A stretch of DNA of 64,000 nucleotides from Paraburkholderia translucens (GCF_020881035.1 NZ_JAJITC010000009.1:186001-250000), one strand, 5' to 3'; counted from the stretch's first letter, positions 46,852 through 56,117 are shown. A program made the numbers and translations. The notes: generated from the sequence alone by a model not told the origin.

Positions 46852-47589
46852 ATGAGCAACGACACCCAACGCCCCAGCGGCCGCCAGCCCAACCAGTTGC
46901 GCGACGTGCGCATCACGCGTCACTACACGAAGCATGCGGAGGGCTCGGTGCTGGTCGAGTTCGGCGACACCAAGGTGATCTGCACCGCGAGCGTCAGCGA
47001 GAACGTGCCGCCGTTTCTTCGCGACCGCGGCCAGGGCTGGCTTACCGCCGAATACGGCATGCTGCCGCGCGCCACGCATACGCGCAGCGACCGCGAAGCC
47101 GCGCGCGGCAAGCAGACCGGCCGCACGCAGGAAATCCAGCGGCTCATCGGCCGCGCGCTGCGCTCGGTGTTCGATCTCGAGAAGCTCGGCGCGCGCACGA
47201 TCAATCTCGACTGCGACGTGATCCAGGCCGACGGCGGCACGCGCACCGCGAGCATCACCGGCGCATTCGTCGCCGCGCACGATGCGGTCGCCGGATTGCT
47301 CGCGACGGGTCGCATCGAAAGCTCGCCGATCAACGACTACGTCGCCGCGATTTCGGTTGGCGTGTACGACGGCGTGCCGGTGCTCGATCTCGACTACGAC
47401 GAAGACTCGCAGTGCGACACCGACATGAACGTCGTGATGACGGGCGCGGGCGGCTTCGTCGAAATTCAGGGCACTGCGGAAGGCGTGCCGTTCTCGCGCG
47501 AAGAAATGAATGCGCTGCTCGATCTCGCGAGCGACGGCATCAGCACGCTGATCGCGAAGCAGAAAGCGGCGCTGGGAGTGCAGCAGTGA
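46852..47589 (+). CDS. rph: Ribonuclease PH
   Basis: 245 residues from MSNDTQRPSGRQPNQLRDVR. Motifs include GSVLVEFGDTKVICTASVSE, REAARGKQTGRTQEIQRLIG and NLDCDVIQADGGTRTASITG. Phosphorolytic 3'-5' exonuclease that trims tRNA 3' ends. Divergent from yicC with about 320 bases between them that hold both promoters. Confidence 0.96.
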   Translation: MSNDTQRPSGRQPNQLRDVRITRHYTKHAEGSVLVEFGDTKVICTASVSENVPPFLRDRGQGWLTAEYGMLPRATHTRSDREAARGKQTGRTQEIQRLIGRALRSVFDLEKLGARTINLDCDVIQADGGTRTASITGAFVAAHDAVAGLLATGRIESSPINDYVAAISVGVYDGVPVLDLDYDEDSQCDTDMNVVMTGAGGFVEIQGTAEGVPFSREEMNALLDLASDGISTLIAKQKAALGVQQ

Positions 47590-47612
47590 ATGAGGTTCGT
47601 CAGTACGGCGGT

Positions 47613-48248
47613 ATGGGCAACGAGCACGGCGCGACGTCGGGCATGCCATTGAAAAAAGTCGTGCTCGCGTCGAACAACGCGGGCAAGCTGCGCGAATTCG
47701 CGGCGCTACTCGGCTCGGCCGGCATCGAGTTGATCGCACAGGGCGAGCTCAATGTGCCGGAAGCGGACGAGCCGCATCCCACGTTCGTCGAAAACGCGCT
47801 GACCAAGGCACGTCACGCGGCAAAGCTCTCCGGCCTGCCCGCGCTCGCCGACGACTCGGGTCTTTGCGTGCGCGCGCTGCGCGGCGCGCCGGGCGTCTAT
47901 TCGGCGCGCTTCGCGCAACTTGCCGGCGGCGAGAAAAGCGACGCGGCGAACAACGCGCGCCTCGTCGCCGAACTGCATGGCGCGAGCGATCGCCGCGGCT
48001 ACTACTACTGCGTGCTCGCGCTCGTGCGTTACGCGGACGATCCAGAACCTCTGATCGCCGAAGGCCGCTGGCATGGCGAAATCCTCGACGCGCCGCGCGG
48101 CGAGCATGGTTTCGGCTACGACCCGTACTTCTATCTGCCGTCGCTGAACGCGAGCGCCGCGGAACTCGAGCCGGCGCTCAAGAACGCGAGCAGCCACCGC
48201 GCAATCGCGCTGCGGCATCTGCTCGCGCGTCTGTCGGAGGAAGCGTGA
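47613..48248 (+). CDS. rdgB: Non-canonical purine NTP pyrophosphatase (Ham1/RdgB)
   Basis: About 211 residues. Signature blocks: VVLASNNAGKLREFAALLG, FVENALTKARHAA, LADDSGLCVRALRGAPGVYS and EHGFGYDPYFY. It removes dITP/XTP from the nucleotide pool. Three starts are possible: GTG 47586 (good GGGAG site, overlaps the rph stop), ATG 47613 (chosen on family length) and ATG 47643. The stop overlaps the hemW start. Confidence 0.93.
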   Translation: MGNEHGATSGMPLKKVVLASNNAGKLREFAALLGSAGIELIAQGELNVPEADEPHPTFVENALTKARHAAKLSGLPALADDSGLCVRALRGAPGVYSARFAQLAGGEKSDAANNARLVAELHGASDRRGYYYCVLALVRYADDPEPLIAEGRWHGEILDAPRGEHGFGYDPYFYLPSLNASAAELEPALKNASSHRAIALRHLLARLSEEA

Positions 48249-49474
48249 TTCCGATTCGACCGGCGCCGGCGGACATCGGCACAGCCGTCGTCAACGCGTT
48301 CACTTCGCCGGGCAGCATCCGTTTGACGTCGCTGCCGCCGCTTGCGCTGTACGTGCATTTTCCCTGGTGCGTGCGCAAGTGCCCGTATTGCGATTTCAAT
48401 TCGCACGAGTGGAAAGGCGAAACGTTCCCGGAGAACGACTACCTCGACGCGTTGCGCGCCGACCTGGAAATGGCGTTGCCGCAAATCTGGGGCCGCCAGG
48501 TGCATACGGTGTTCATCGGCGGGGGCACGCCGAGCCTGCTGTCGGCAGCGGGGCTCGATCGCATGCTGTCGGATATTCGCGCGTTGCTGCCGCTCGACGC
48601 CGACGCGGAAATCACGCTCGAAGCGAACCCGGGCACGTTCGAAGCCGACAAGTTCGCGCAGTTTCGCGCGAGCGGGGTGAACCGCTTGTCGGTGGGCATC
48701 CAGAGTTTCAACGAAACGCATCTGAAGGCGCTCGGCCGCATTCACGACGCGGCGCAGGCGCGCCACGCGGTCGAAGTCGCCGCGACCACGTTCGAGAACT
48801 TCAACCTCGACCTGATGTTCGCGTTGCCCGGGCAAACGCTCGCCGAATGCCGGGCCGACGTGGAAACGGCGTTGTCGTTCGCCCCGCCGCATCTTTCGCT
48901 GTACCACCTGACGCTCGAACCGAACACGTTGTTCGCAAAGTTCCCGCCGCCGTTGCCCGACGACGACGCGTCCGCCGACATGCAGGACTGGATCCACCAG
49001 CGCACCGCCGAAGCCGGCTACGAGCGCTACGAGGTGTCCGCGTATGCGCGGCCGCATCGGCAGAGCAAACACAATCTGAACTACTGGCGTTTCGGCGACT
49101 ATCTGGGCATCGGCGCGGGCGCGCATACGAAGCTGTCGTTTCCGAATCGCATCGTGCGCCAGGCGCGCTACAAACATCCAACCACTTTCATCGAGCAGGC
49201 CAGGGCCGGTGCAAGCGTGCAGGAAGAGCACGAGGTCGGGCCGCGCGATTTGCCGTTCGAGTTCATGTTGAATGCGCTGCGCCTTGTGGAAGGATTTCCG
49301 GTGCATCGGTTCCTCGAACGCACGGGACTGTCGATCACGACGATCGAACCGGCGTTGCAGGAAGCGGAACGGCGCAAGCTGATCACACGCGACCACGAAC
49401 GGATCGCGCCGACGCCACTCGGACAGGCATTTCTGAACGACCTGCAGGCGCTGTTCCTGAAGGATCCGCAGTGA
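48245..49474 (+). CDS. hemW: Radical SAM protein HemW (heme chaperone)
   Basis: 409 residues using a GTG start that overlaps the rdgB stop. The radical-SAM cluster motif is in CVRKCPYCDFNSHEW, followed by FIGGGTPSLL and the HemN-type C-terminal domain. The residues match the HemW (formerly HemN-like) branch, which lacks the coproporphyrinogen oxidase signature and is thought to deliver heme. Third gene of rph-rdgB-hemW. Confidence 0.92.
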   Translation: MIPIRPAPADIGTAVVNAFTSPGSIRLTSLPPLALYVHFPWCVRKCPYCDFNSHEWKGETFPENDYLDALRADLEMALPQIWGRQVHTVFIGGGTPSLLSAAGLDRMLSDIRALLPLDADAEITLEANPGTFEADKFAQFRASGVNRLSVGIQSFNETHLKALGRIHDAAQARHAVEVAATTFENFNLDLMFALPGQTLAECRADVETALSFAPPHLSLYHLTLEPNTLFAKFPPPLPDDDASADMQDWIHQRTAEAGYERYEVSAYARPHRQSKHNLNYWRFGDYLGIGAGAHTKLSFPNRIVRQARYKHPTTFIEQARAGASVQEEHEVGPRDLPFEFMLNALRLVEGFPVHRFLERTGLSITTIEPALQEAERRKLITRDHERIAPTPLGQAFLNDLQALFLKDPQ

Positions 49475-49529
49475 TGGCGGGTGGCCTCTACTCGGCAGCT
49501 AGGTGTTTTCAGGTTACAATTCGCAGCTT

Positions 49530-49619
49530 GGAGGTGTGGCCGAGTGGTTTAAGGCACCGGTCTTGAAAACCGGCGAAGGAGCAATCCTTCCGTGAGTTCG
49601 AATCTCACCGCCTCCGCCA
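49530..49619 (+). tRNA. tRNA-Ser (anticodon TGA)
   Basis: 90-nt class II tRNA: acceptor GGAGGTG pairs with CGCCTCC, anticodon loop CTTGAAA, a long variable arm CGAAGGAGCAATCCTTCCG, and encoded CCA. A TACAAT -10-like box is at 49515-49520. The accessory region begins immediately after its terminator. Confidence 0.97.
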
Positions 49620-49633
49620 GATTCAACGCAAAG

Positions 49634-49669
49634 GCCCCGTACAGTCAAAGCTTTACGGGGCTTTCTTTT
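49634..49669 (+). terminator. tRNA-Ser terminator
   Basis: GCCCCGTA/TACGGGGC stem (49634-49641 and 49654-49661) with a 12-base loop and a T-rich tail. Confidence 0.82.
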
Positions 49670-50093
49670 TTTGACCTACCAAATGACCCACGTCGCGGTC
49701 GGCAACCTCGGTAGAGCGGTCTCGGTGGACGTGTCTCACCTTTTGGCTAGCGCCAGACTGAAGCACGTTCGGGGCAGCGCCGCCAGATGACCGGCATGTG
49801 CATGACCAGCGCCAGTAAATCAGGTGTCGTGCACATTCCGATACAGGGCACTGCCAGCGGCGAACTTGCGCCTCGCGCGCACAGCACGTGTGACGAAGCC
49901 GGTGAGGGGAGGCCGCTCCTGTCGCGTCGTAGCACGGCGCCACCGCGCAACGATTGCGCGTAAGTTCGCGCGAGACCGTCGAGGCGCTGAGTCTCAACAG
50001 CAGCGCCATCGCCCGGATGCTCGCGCCCTTTCGACGTTCAATTATGGTTGCCGCGCGTTCCTCTGCGCTCAAATGCTTGTAATCCTTCTTCAT
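49653..50093 (-). pseudogene. IS30-family transposase remnant
   Basis: From the ATG at 50093: MKKDYKHLSAEERAATIIER followed by GASIRAMALLLRLSASTVSR, the N-terminal HTH of IS30 transposases. After about 60 residues the frame is lost, and an IS30-like continuation appears in another frame (CIGMCTTPDLLALV region, normally an LYRHVHDQL-type segment). The DDE catalytic domain is absent. A dead, truncated copy abutting the tRNA-Ser terminator. Confidence 0.75.
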
Positions 50094-50205
50094 CACAACG
50101 CCCTGTCTCATTCGAGGTGTTGCACTTGAAACGGGAGACGAAGAAGACATTCGGCGCAGGGAGACCCGCAATATAACCCCTCACCTCATCGCATCACCGC
50201 GAGCG

Positions 50206-50703
50206 TTAATTGTCTACACCAGCAACTGGTGGAGCTGTTCGCATTCCGCGGTATGCGCGCTGACTTAACCGTTGATAGATTCCATCACCACAAGTTAGAT
50301 TTGAAACAAGCTTGCCTTTCCGTTTTATGTATAAGCCACTAGGGAAGCCTTGGTAGATAACGTAGTTGTACTCTCCTGATTTGAATTTAACGTGTGTGAA
50401 GCTTACACTCCCCTCGGCAACATCGCTGATCAAAAAACGATTCTTTGGTGGATATGGTCTATCGGGATATTGAAGCTCAATTTGATCGAGCGTGCCAAAG
50501 CGATATTGAACATATCCATTGTTGGGCGATATATTGCCGGAAGCACACAATGAAATTATCTTATTTTCAGTCTGACAGCTGAAATACACTTCTTCATGTA
50601 ACTGGCACAGAGTAGCTTCATCTGCATACGCATCCGCGCCAATGCTCACTATAAACAAGAGGACTGCCAGGGGCGACATTACTATGGATGAAATGTTTCT
50701 CAA
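50206..50703 (-). CDS. Small exported protein, possible immunity protein
   Basis: 165 residues from a TTG start with GGAG seven bases upstream. Signal peptide MRNISSIVMSPLAVLLFIVS ends near ADAYA. The mature part has three cysteines and the pattern EVYFSCQTENKIISLCAS... GYVQYRFGTLDQIEL, seen in small periplasmic proteins of unknown function that often sit next to toxins. Before the IS insertion it lay about 30 bases downstream of the other exported-protein gene, so effector, exported protein 1 and this gene formed one operon. Immunity role is inferred. Confidence 0.7.
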   Translation of the reverse strand: MRNISSIVMSPLAVLLFIVSIGADAYADEATLCQLHEEVYFSCQTENKIISLCASGNISPNNGYVQYRFGTLDQIELQYPDRPYPPKNRFLISDVAEGSVSFTHVKFKSGEYNYVIYQGFPSGLYIKRKGKLVSNLTCGDGIYQRLSQRAYRGMRTAPPVAGVDN

Positions 50704-50794
50704 TTTAAATCTCCGCGATTAATAACTACCTCAAAATTCGCAATCCGTTCTGCATAGCTGTCGGTGTGAAAATTGACAATTGCCGTAACCGCAT

Positions 50795-50797
50795 TTA
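50795..50797. repeat. Target-site duplication TTA, left copy
   Basis: TTA directly outside the left inverted repeat; matching copy at 51662-51664. Confidence 0.75.
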
Positions 50798-51661
50798 GAG
50801 GCGCTAACACAAGTCATCAACGAAGCGTGAACAGATAACGGCAGCAGCCAAGGAAAGCAACGCGACATGAATGTCGAGACGCCGTTCGAAACGAATGCGC
50901 AGTTTGCCGAAACCGGCAAACCAGGCATGGGTGCGCTCGACCACCCAGCGATGCCGTCCGAGCCGCTCCTTGCTTTCCACCCCGCGACGGGCAATGCGTG
51001 CCGTGATGCCCCGCTGCCTCAGATAACGCCGACAGCGTGCAAAGTCATAGCCCTTGTCCGCATGCAGCTTGCCCGGGCGTTTGCGAGGCTGGCCATTCAG
51101 ACCCGGCATTGCCGGAATGGCATTGAGCGTGGGCTCGAATGCCATCGAGTCGTGCCGGTTGGCACCCGTGACCGTGATGGCCAGAGGAATGCCGCGCGCA
51201 TCTACGACGATGTGCCGTTTCGACCCGAGCTTGCCCCGGTCTGTCGGGTTGGGGCCGGTCTCCTGGCCCCCCGGGGGCTGGAAACACTGGCGGCATCAAG
51301 ACTCGCCCGTTCCCAATCAATCTGGTCATGCTCACGTAACCGGCGAAGCATCGCCAGATGCAGTTGCTCCCACACACCTGCGGCCTGCCAGTCACGCTGC
51401 CGTCGCCAGCATGTCATGCCGCTACCGAAGCCCAGTTCCTTCGGTAGGTATTCCCACGGAATGCCTGTTTGCAGAACGTACAGGATGCCATTCAATGCTG
51501 CACGGTCATTCACCGTTCTGCGCCGACCGCCTTTGGGCGACGGCGTGAACACCGGAATGAGCGGCTCCAACGCCGCCCATAGCTCATTACTGATTTTTCG
51601 TCTGGACATGCCGCCAGGATATGGCTTTCATGGCCTCATGTCCAGGTTGTGTTAGCCACTC
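50798..51661 (-). mobile_element. IS5-family (IS427-type) insertion sequence, 864 bp
   Basis: Terminal inverted repeats GAGGCGCTAACACAA (left) and GAGTGGCTAACACAA (right, reverse complement) match at 13 of 15 positions. The element is flanked by TTA on both sides (50795-50797 and 51662-51664), a 3-bp target duplication. It contains one transposase in two overlapping frames. The insertion cut the last codons of the exported-protein gene to its right. Confidence 0.92.
50804..51609 (-). CDS. IS5-family transposase, probable programmed -1 frameshift
   Basis: The first frame (51609 to about 51270) reads MSRRKISNELWAALEPLIPV and IPWEYLPKELGFGSGMTCWR up to DWERASLDAASVSSP. It shifts at the C5G6 run at about 51267-51278, after which GPNPTDRGKLGSKRHIVVD continues in the second frame, with LHADKGYD and RHRWVVERTHAWFAG carrying the remaining DDE residues. 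A single -1 slip joins the halves, as is usual for this IS group. Both frames are otherwise intact, so the element may be active. Confidence 0.88.
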
Positions 51662-52359
51662 TTATTTGGTGCCGGTATACTGCCGTCGGCTTGAGCACTA
51701 CAACCAATCACTCTCATGATCGCCCGCAACAAGACCGGGTCATCGGATATCTCTTTGTTCCCGCAAAGGGCTGATAACCTCAAATCGTCCTCTGGCGTCA
51801 GAAATTTTCCCCGGCCGAGTAGGAGCAACGTCGCAGCAGAATATGCGTTTAATGGCGCCGACAATGCTGACGGATTGAACTCCACAATCTGCCTCACAAA
51901 AAAATTAACCTCATCCACCGAAAGATTTTTGTTTGACAGTACATCAATGCTTTCGATTTTTCCAAGATGGAGATTCGTTTTGACAGTACCAATTGATGTC
52001 AGCACTCCATGATTTGGGATTACATAATTGTATGTGACAGCCCCCTCCATTCCACCTGAATTCACCACAATGGACAGGAATCCCATGTCACTTGCTTTTA
52101 TTGAAGGGGGAGCATCCGCAACATAAGCATACTGCAAAAGTCCTTCTTCTTTTTCGATTTTCAGTTTTATAATCACAGGGTTAACCAGAACTCCATCCGC
52201 ATTACTGCTCTCATCGACGAGATACTTTCCAATGTACCTTTTTTTATTGTAAAATTTTCCTTGGACCGACTCCGCCATCGCCGCTGTAGAAATAGTGAAA
52301 ACTGAAACGATGAGCAGCAGGTATTTTGCTGCGAAATCAAATCGCCGATCTTTTTGCAT
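51652..52359 (-). CDS. Exported protein, probable immunity partner, 3' end replaced by IS
   Basis: 235 residues from MQKDRRFDFAAKYLLLIVSV; GGAGG precedes the start. A Sec signal peptide ends near TAAMA-E, so the protein is periplasmic. It starts inside the last 23 bases of the effector gene, a strong sign of coupled expression. The stop is provided by the IS: the frame reads ...PAPNK-SG and ends in the inverted repeat. Removing the IS and one TTA restores ...PNK followed by CGYGNCQFSHRQLCRTDCEF, a Cys-rich 20-residue tail now separated at 50731-50797. Family not recognised. Confidence 0.75.
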   Translation of the reverse strand: MQKDRRFDFAAKYLLLIVSVFTISTAAMAESVQGKFYNKKRYIGKYLVDESSNADGVLVNPVIIKLKIEKEEGLLQYAYVADAPPSIKASDMGFLSIVVNSGGMEGAVTYNYVIPNHGVLTSIGTVKTNLHLGKIESIDVLSNKNLSVDEVNFFVRQIVEFNPSALSAPLNAYSAATLLLLGRGKFLTPEDDLRLSALCGNKEISDDPVLLRAIMRVIGCSAQADGSIPAPNKSG

Positions 52360-54976
52360 CAACCGCCTCCACTGCTTCCGCGATACGTTTCGAATGGGTT
52401 TTGTAGAAATTAGTCCCATAAAGTGAGCTCTTTTCCATTTGATAGTCATTGAACACCAGTCCCGGATTTGTTGTACACCTTTTTGCTCCAAGCAGCTTTG
52501 CCAATTTATTCAAGGCGACAAATCTTTCGTCTACATGATTGAACCCACCGTTAACCGCAACCGTAATTGCATAAAAGTCATTTCGATCTGCTTTCGGGTT
52601 GATGTCGCCCCAATGGCTTCCTTGTCTCCAGTACCAACAGGCGGAGTGCGTGGTGTGGTCAATGCTGCGACTTATCTTGTTCGGATCGGCTCCAATTGTC
52701 GCGTCGCCAACAAATTTTCCGTAGGACGAGTAGTTAGCATCATGCGTAAGCTGAATTAAACCGCGGCCATGGAAGTTTGATCCTCCACGATAGTTATTCC
52801 AGCCGGAAGGGATCGATCCGTCCTTATTGCGATACTCCTCGTTTGTTCTGAGCTCATCGCACTCATGCAGCATTTGAGATATAAAATGCACCTTTCTGAC
52901 GCAGGTCATAATATCGTTTTCGCGCATGTATCGATTTAGCAAATCAAGAAATTTACCCTTATCAAATCCATGCACTGATGTGTCGTGAGCAGCATAAAAA
53001 AGTCCCTTCGCCTTGACATCTTTCGGCAAGAGCAAGTCCAGTTCTTCCTCGGTTATGTTCTTATTACATGAGCAAGTAGCTTGCAGGAAATTCCCCACCA
53101 GCCCAATTGGATTTATGTAATACACCTCAGAGCCGGGGAACCCGGAAACACCAGCCGCTACCTCATCCCACCACGCAAGCCTCTCGATCCGCTTCTGCTC
53201 TTCCTTGTGATGCGGCCTGGGTCCTGTCTGCTTCTCCAGCGCGGCGATCAACTGCTTCCACTTCGACGGGTTCGCCCACTCGCTTTCGTGCCTGACGATC
53301 AGCCGGGACGCCGCCTGCATCAGCCACGGATACCCGCCACGCTCGCTCTGCGCCAACGTGCATAGTTCGTCAGCCGCCTGCTTGCCATCGCCTCTTGTGA
53401 ACAGGGCGTCGTACACCTTGAGCATCAAAGGGCTGAGCTTCGAACGCGAAGCAAGGCCGGCAACATTGGCGCCGCTCGCATAATCAACCCACTCCGGGGT
53501 TGTCGCAAAGATCGTGTGCGCCGGATCATGGGCATCCGCGATGCACTCGAAGTCGATCCACTTCTGCGCGAATTCCCGCGTCACCCGCCCACCTGCATGA
53601 TTGAAGTCGCACACCCAGCCGTCGATTGGTTGACCTATTGCATTCACCCCGTCGACATGCCACCAGTTCACCGGATAACCTGGATCGGGATGCGGATGCG
53701 GCTCGGGAATGCGTCGATCCGGGTCACGCGCCAGTTCGGCGAGCGAATACACCTGAACAGCGTCCGTCTTTCTCGACTGCGGGTCAGCGCCGGGGACAAA
53801 CCTGTTGTCCTCGGTACGCTGATACAGCACCGTGCCGGGTGCGATGCGCAGGATTGTCGGCCCCGAGGGCAGGCCCAGTGTCGCCCAGTCCTCCCGGTGC
53901 GGACCGTGCTGGTTGACCCATGCGCGGCCCTGCTCGAGAAACGACTGGATGCTGTCGTCGCAGAACACCTCGATGTGCGCCATCCGCGTTCCCGACGTGC
54001 ATTGATTCAATGAGTCGTAACGGCCGAGATGGCCGATCAGCTCGCCCGCCCTGACCGGAATGCCGCCCCCATCGCCTTGCGGATCGCTCTTCGTGCACGT
54101 CTGAGCCGTCGTGACGATCACCCGGTCGAACATCGAGTCCGGGATGACCTCCTCGACCGCAGGCCCGCCGTTTTCGTTACCCAGATAGAGCCAGCCGCCA
54201 ATAGCACGAGGCGGCTCGACGTATCCGCCGGCTTGCGGCGGATACAGCGGTCGTCCGTGCAGCGCCGTCACCTGGCCCCACTCCTGTCCGTGCACCTTCT
54301 CCTTCCTGCCGATGCTCACGCTCACACCCTGCGGCAAGATGCCAAGCACAGCGCCGTCAGGCCTCTCGCGCACATGCAACCCGACCTGCGACGGGTCCAC
54401 AGTTTGTCCAGCACGCGGCGACGGTCTGTCCTGCGCGTGCGAAGTGACCTTCCATTGCCGCGACCAGTACGCCGGTTTCTGCCGCTGCGGGAAATTGCTG
54501 CCGTAGTCGGAGTTCGACATCAGGTGCATGTACAGGCTGTAGAACCTCAGCTTCGAGCCACGCGGAAAATCCATCTCGTGCCGCACGAGGGCAAAGCCCG
54601 TACTGTAGGGAGCCTGAAACGTCGCATCGCGGCCTTCCATTGCCAACTCGCTGACCGGGTAGTCCTGGTTGACGCGGTAAGCGATCAGCACGCCGTCCGC
54701 AATGCATCGCAATCCGGCGTCAAGGTCCAACGCCTGCCCCGCGCCGGCCTCGGTGATATGAATCCCGCCATGCCACATGCCCTTGCGGCTGACGAGATAC
54801 GCACCGGACGGCTCGCGTTCGGCGAGCAGCCGGTAGATCTCGTGCTCATCGGTGAATGGGACTGACGCTCGCGCTTTGCCTTGTGCCTTGCGCAGAAAGG
54901 GAAAGGCAAATGCCAGTTGCCTGAGGCCGGGCGGTGATGGCGTTTGTGGGTTAGGCGGTACTGGCTTGCTCGTCAT
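52337..54976 (-). CDS. Large peptidoglycan-hydrolase-like effector (M23-like plus GH19-like domains)
   Basis: 879 residues from MTSKPVPPNPQTPSPPG, without a signal peptide. Residues about 60-155 and 300-340 resemble a split M23 peptidase-like domain (GMWHGGIHITEAGAG, FYSLYMHLM, then AGELIGHLGRYDSLN and MAHIEVFCDD). About 190-250 is SH3-like (GLHVRERPDGAVLGILPQG). Residues 690-835 look like a GH19 chitinase/lysozyme fold: KVHFISQMLHECDEL with the probable catalytic Glu, FHGRGLIQLTHDANY and FYAITVAVNGGFN. This architecture is typical of type VI secretion cargo effectors that cut peptidoglycan. The overlapping exported-protein gene fits an immunity role. No vgrG or PAAR gene is in the window. 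Confidence 0.78.
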   Translation of the reverse strand: MTSKPVPPNPQTPSPPGLRQLAFAFPFLRKAQGKARASVPFTDEHEIYRLLAEREPSGAYLVSRKGMWHGGIHITEAGAGQALDLDAGLRCIADGVLIAYRVNQDYPVSELAMEGRDATFQAPYSTGFALVRHEMDFPRGSKLRFYSLYMHLMSNSDYGSNFPQRQKPAYWSRQWKVTSHAQDRPSPRAGQTVDPSQVGLHVRERPDGAVLGILPQGVSVSIGRKEKVHGQEWGQVTALHGRPLYPPQAGGYVEPPRAIGGWLYLGNENGGPAVEEVIPDSMFDRVIVTTAQTCTKSDPQGDGGGIPVRAGELIGHLGRYDSLNQCTSGTRMAHIEVFCDDSIQSFLEQGRAWVNQHGPHREDWATLGLPSGPTILRIAPGTVLYQRTEDNRFVPGADPQSRKTDAVQVYSLAELARDPDRRIPEPHPHPDPGYPVNWWHVDGVNAIGQPIDGWVCDFNHAGGRVTREFAQKWIDFECIADAHDPAHTIFATTPEWVDYASGANVAGLASRSKLSPLMLKVYDALFTRGDGKQAADELCTLAQSERGGYPWLMQAASRLIVRHESEWANPSKWKQLIAALEKQTGPRPHHKEEQKRIERLAWWDEVAAGVSGFPGSEVYYINPIGLVGNFLQATCSCNKNITEEELDLLLPKDVKAKGLFYAAHDTSVHGFDKGKFLDLLNRYMRENDIMTCVRKVHFISQMLHECDELRTNEEYRNKDGSIPSGWNNYRGGSNFHGRGLIQLTHDANYSSYGKFVGDATIGADPNKISRSIDHTTHSACWYWRQGSHWGDINPKADRNDFYAITVAVNGGFNHVDERFVALNKLAKLLGAKRCTTNPGLVFNDYQMEKSSLYGTNFYKTHSKRIAEAVEAVDAKRSAI

Positions 54977-55209
54977 GGACTCGGTGCGCTCCGTATCGAT
55001 GAGGTCGCACCACCTTATGACGGATCGAGCGCCAGCATCAATGCGGCGCACTCTGAATATTTGCAAACGATTGTCAAATAATAATTCGCCGCGTCGCTGC
55101 TGCTGGTGTCCTCAGTTGTCGTCTACCGGTCGAGCTTGTATCAGGTCGAAGTCTGCCAAGCGTGCGCTGCCGTTCATGAATTTTTTCTGCGCGTCGCGCT
55201 TCCAGCCGT

Positions 55210-55556
55210 GACCGTGCGCGTCGATAGAGGGCCGTGGATCACGCGGCGAATGCCATGCTCTTTGCTTTTTCGACGGTTGCGCAAATGCGGATTTTGGTCT
55301 TTTCGAGGATGCGTTCGCGGACGCTGCGCGCGCAGCCAGAACTGCCAATCGCGGCGCCGCAACGCTGCTCGGCGACGCGCAGCCGTTTGAGTATGTGCCT
55401 GATCCGCCGAGCGGCGATGTCGTTGAACTCGCCCCGCGCACGAACGATCCAAACTACGCGGCGAAAATGCTGGGGTATGACCGCGACACTTTTGGCGACA
55501 TGGTTCATGCGATGAAATACGATCTCAAGCTGCGAGGGGATGACAATGTCATTTGG
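55210..55556 (+). pseudogene. Remnant of a polymorphic-toxin/effector C-terminus
   Basis: An open plus-strand frame without a start reads GECHALCFFDGCANADFGLF, then GDVVELAPRTNDPNYAAKML and GYDRDTFGDMVHAMKYDLKL, ending RGDDNVIW. It resembles the conserved end of contact-dependent or T6SS-type toxin proteins. After the Trp the sequence changes abruptly to unrelated DNA. The front of the gene and its true end are missing. A stop at 55207 lies just upstream. The rest of 54977-55209 holds no supportable gene. Confidence 0.45.
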
Positions 55557-55679
55557 CCAACAGCGCACTGGCCCATTTCGATAGTGGCACGCGGTGTAGT
55601 TCTTTCGCCTTCGACCGCTCGCCAGAAACGAACCAGACGCGGGCTTTGTTTTGTGCGGCCTAACAAACGAAAAAGCGCG

Positions 55680-56117
55680 CGGAGCCTCATGTACTCGCTT
55701 GCACCACCCGAGCTCCACCACCGCCACCGCCTCAACCTCGATTTTGAAGCCATCGTGCAACTGCGGCACCGGCACGACCGCGCGCGCCGGTCTTGCGTCA
55801 CCAGCCCAGCGCGCATGCATCTGATTGAAGCTCGCCCAATGTTCGACATCGACGACATACACGCGCACCTGCACCAGTTGCCCGACGCTGCTGCCGACGC
55901 TTTCGAGCACCGCCTTCACATCGGCCAGCACCCGTTCCGCTTGCGCGTCGAATGACGCATCGGCGAGCTTCTCGCCTTGCGCATTGATCGGCAATTATCC
56001 GGACACGAACACGAAGCCATTCGCAACCGCGACATGACTGTAGTGACCGCCGGGTTTCCCGAGCGCGGCGGGCTTATCGGTGTGTGGCAATCGTCGGACG
56101 CGCGTGCTGTCGGTCAT
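55680..56117 (-). pseudogene. ridA-family (YjgF) pseudogene
   Basis: From the ATG at 56117: MTDSTRVRRLPHTDKPAALG, then GGHYSHVAVANGFVFVSG, a TAA stop where the family has Gln, and on in the same frame with LPINAQGEKLADASFDAQAE and QVRVYVVDVEHWASFNQMHA to VVELG. Only this CAA-to-TAA change disrupts the reading frame. RidA proteins hydrolyse reactive imines. The family-typical end is blurred after 55706. Confidence 0.7.
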
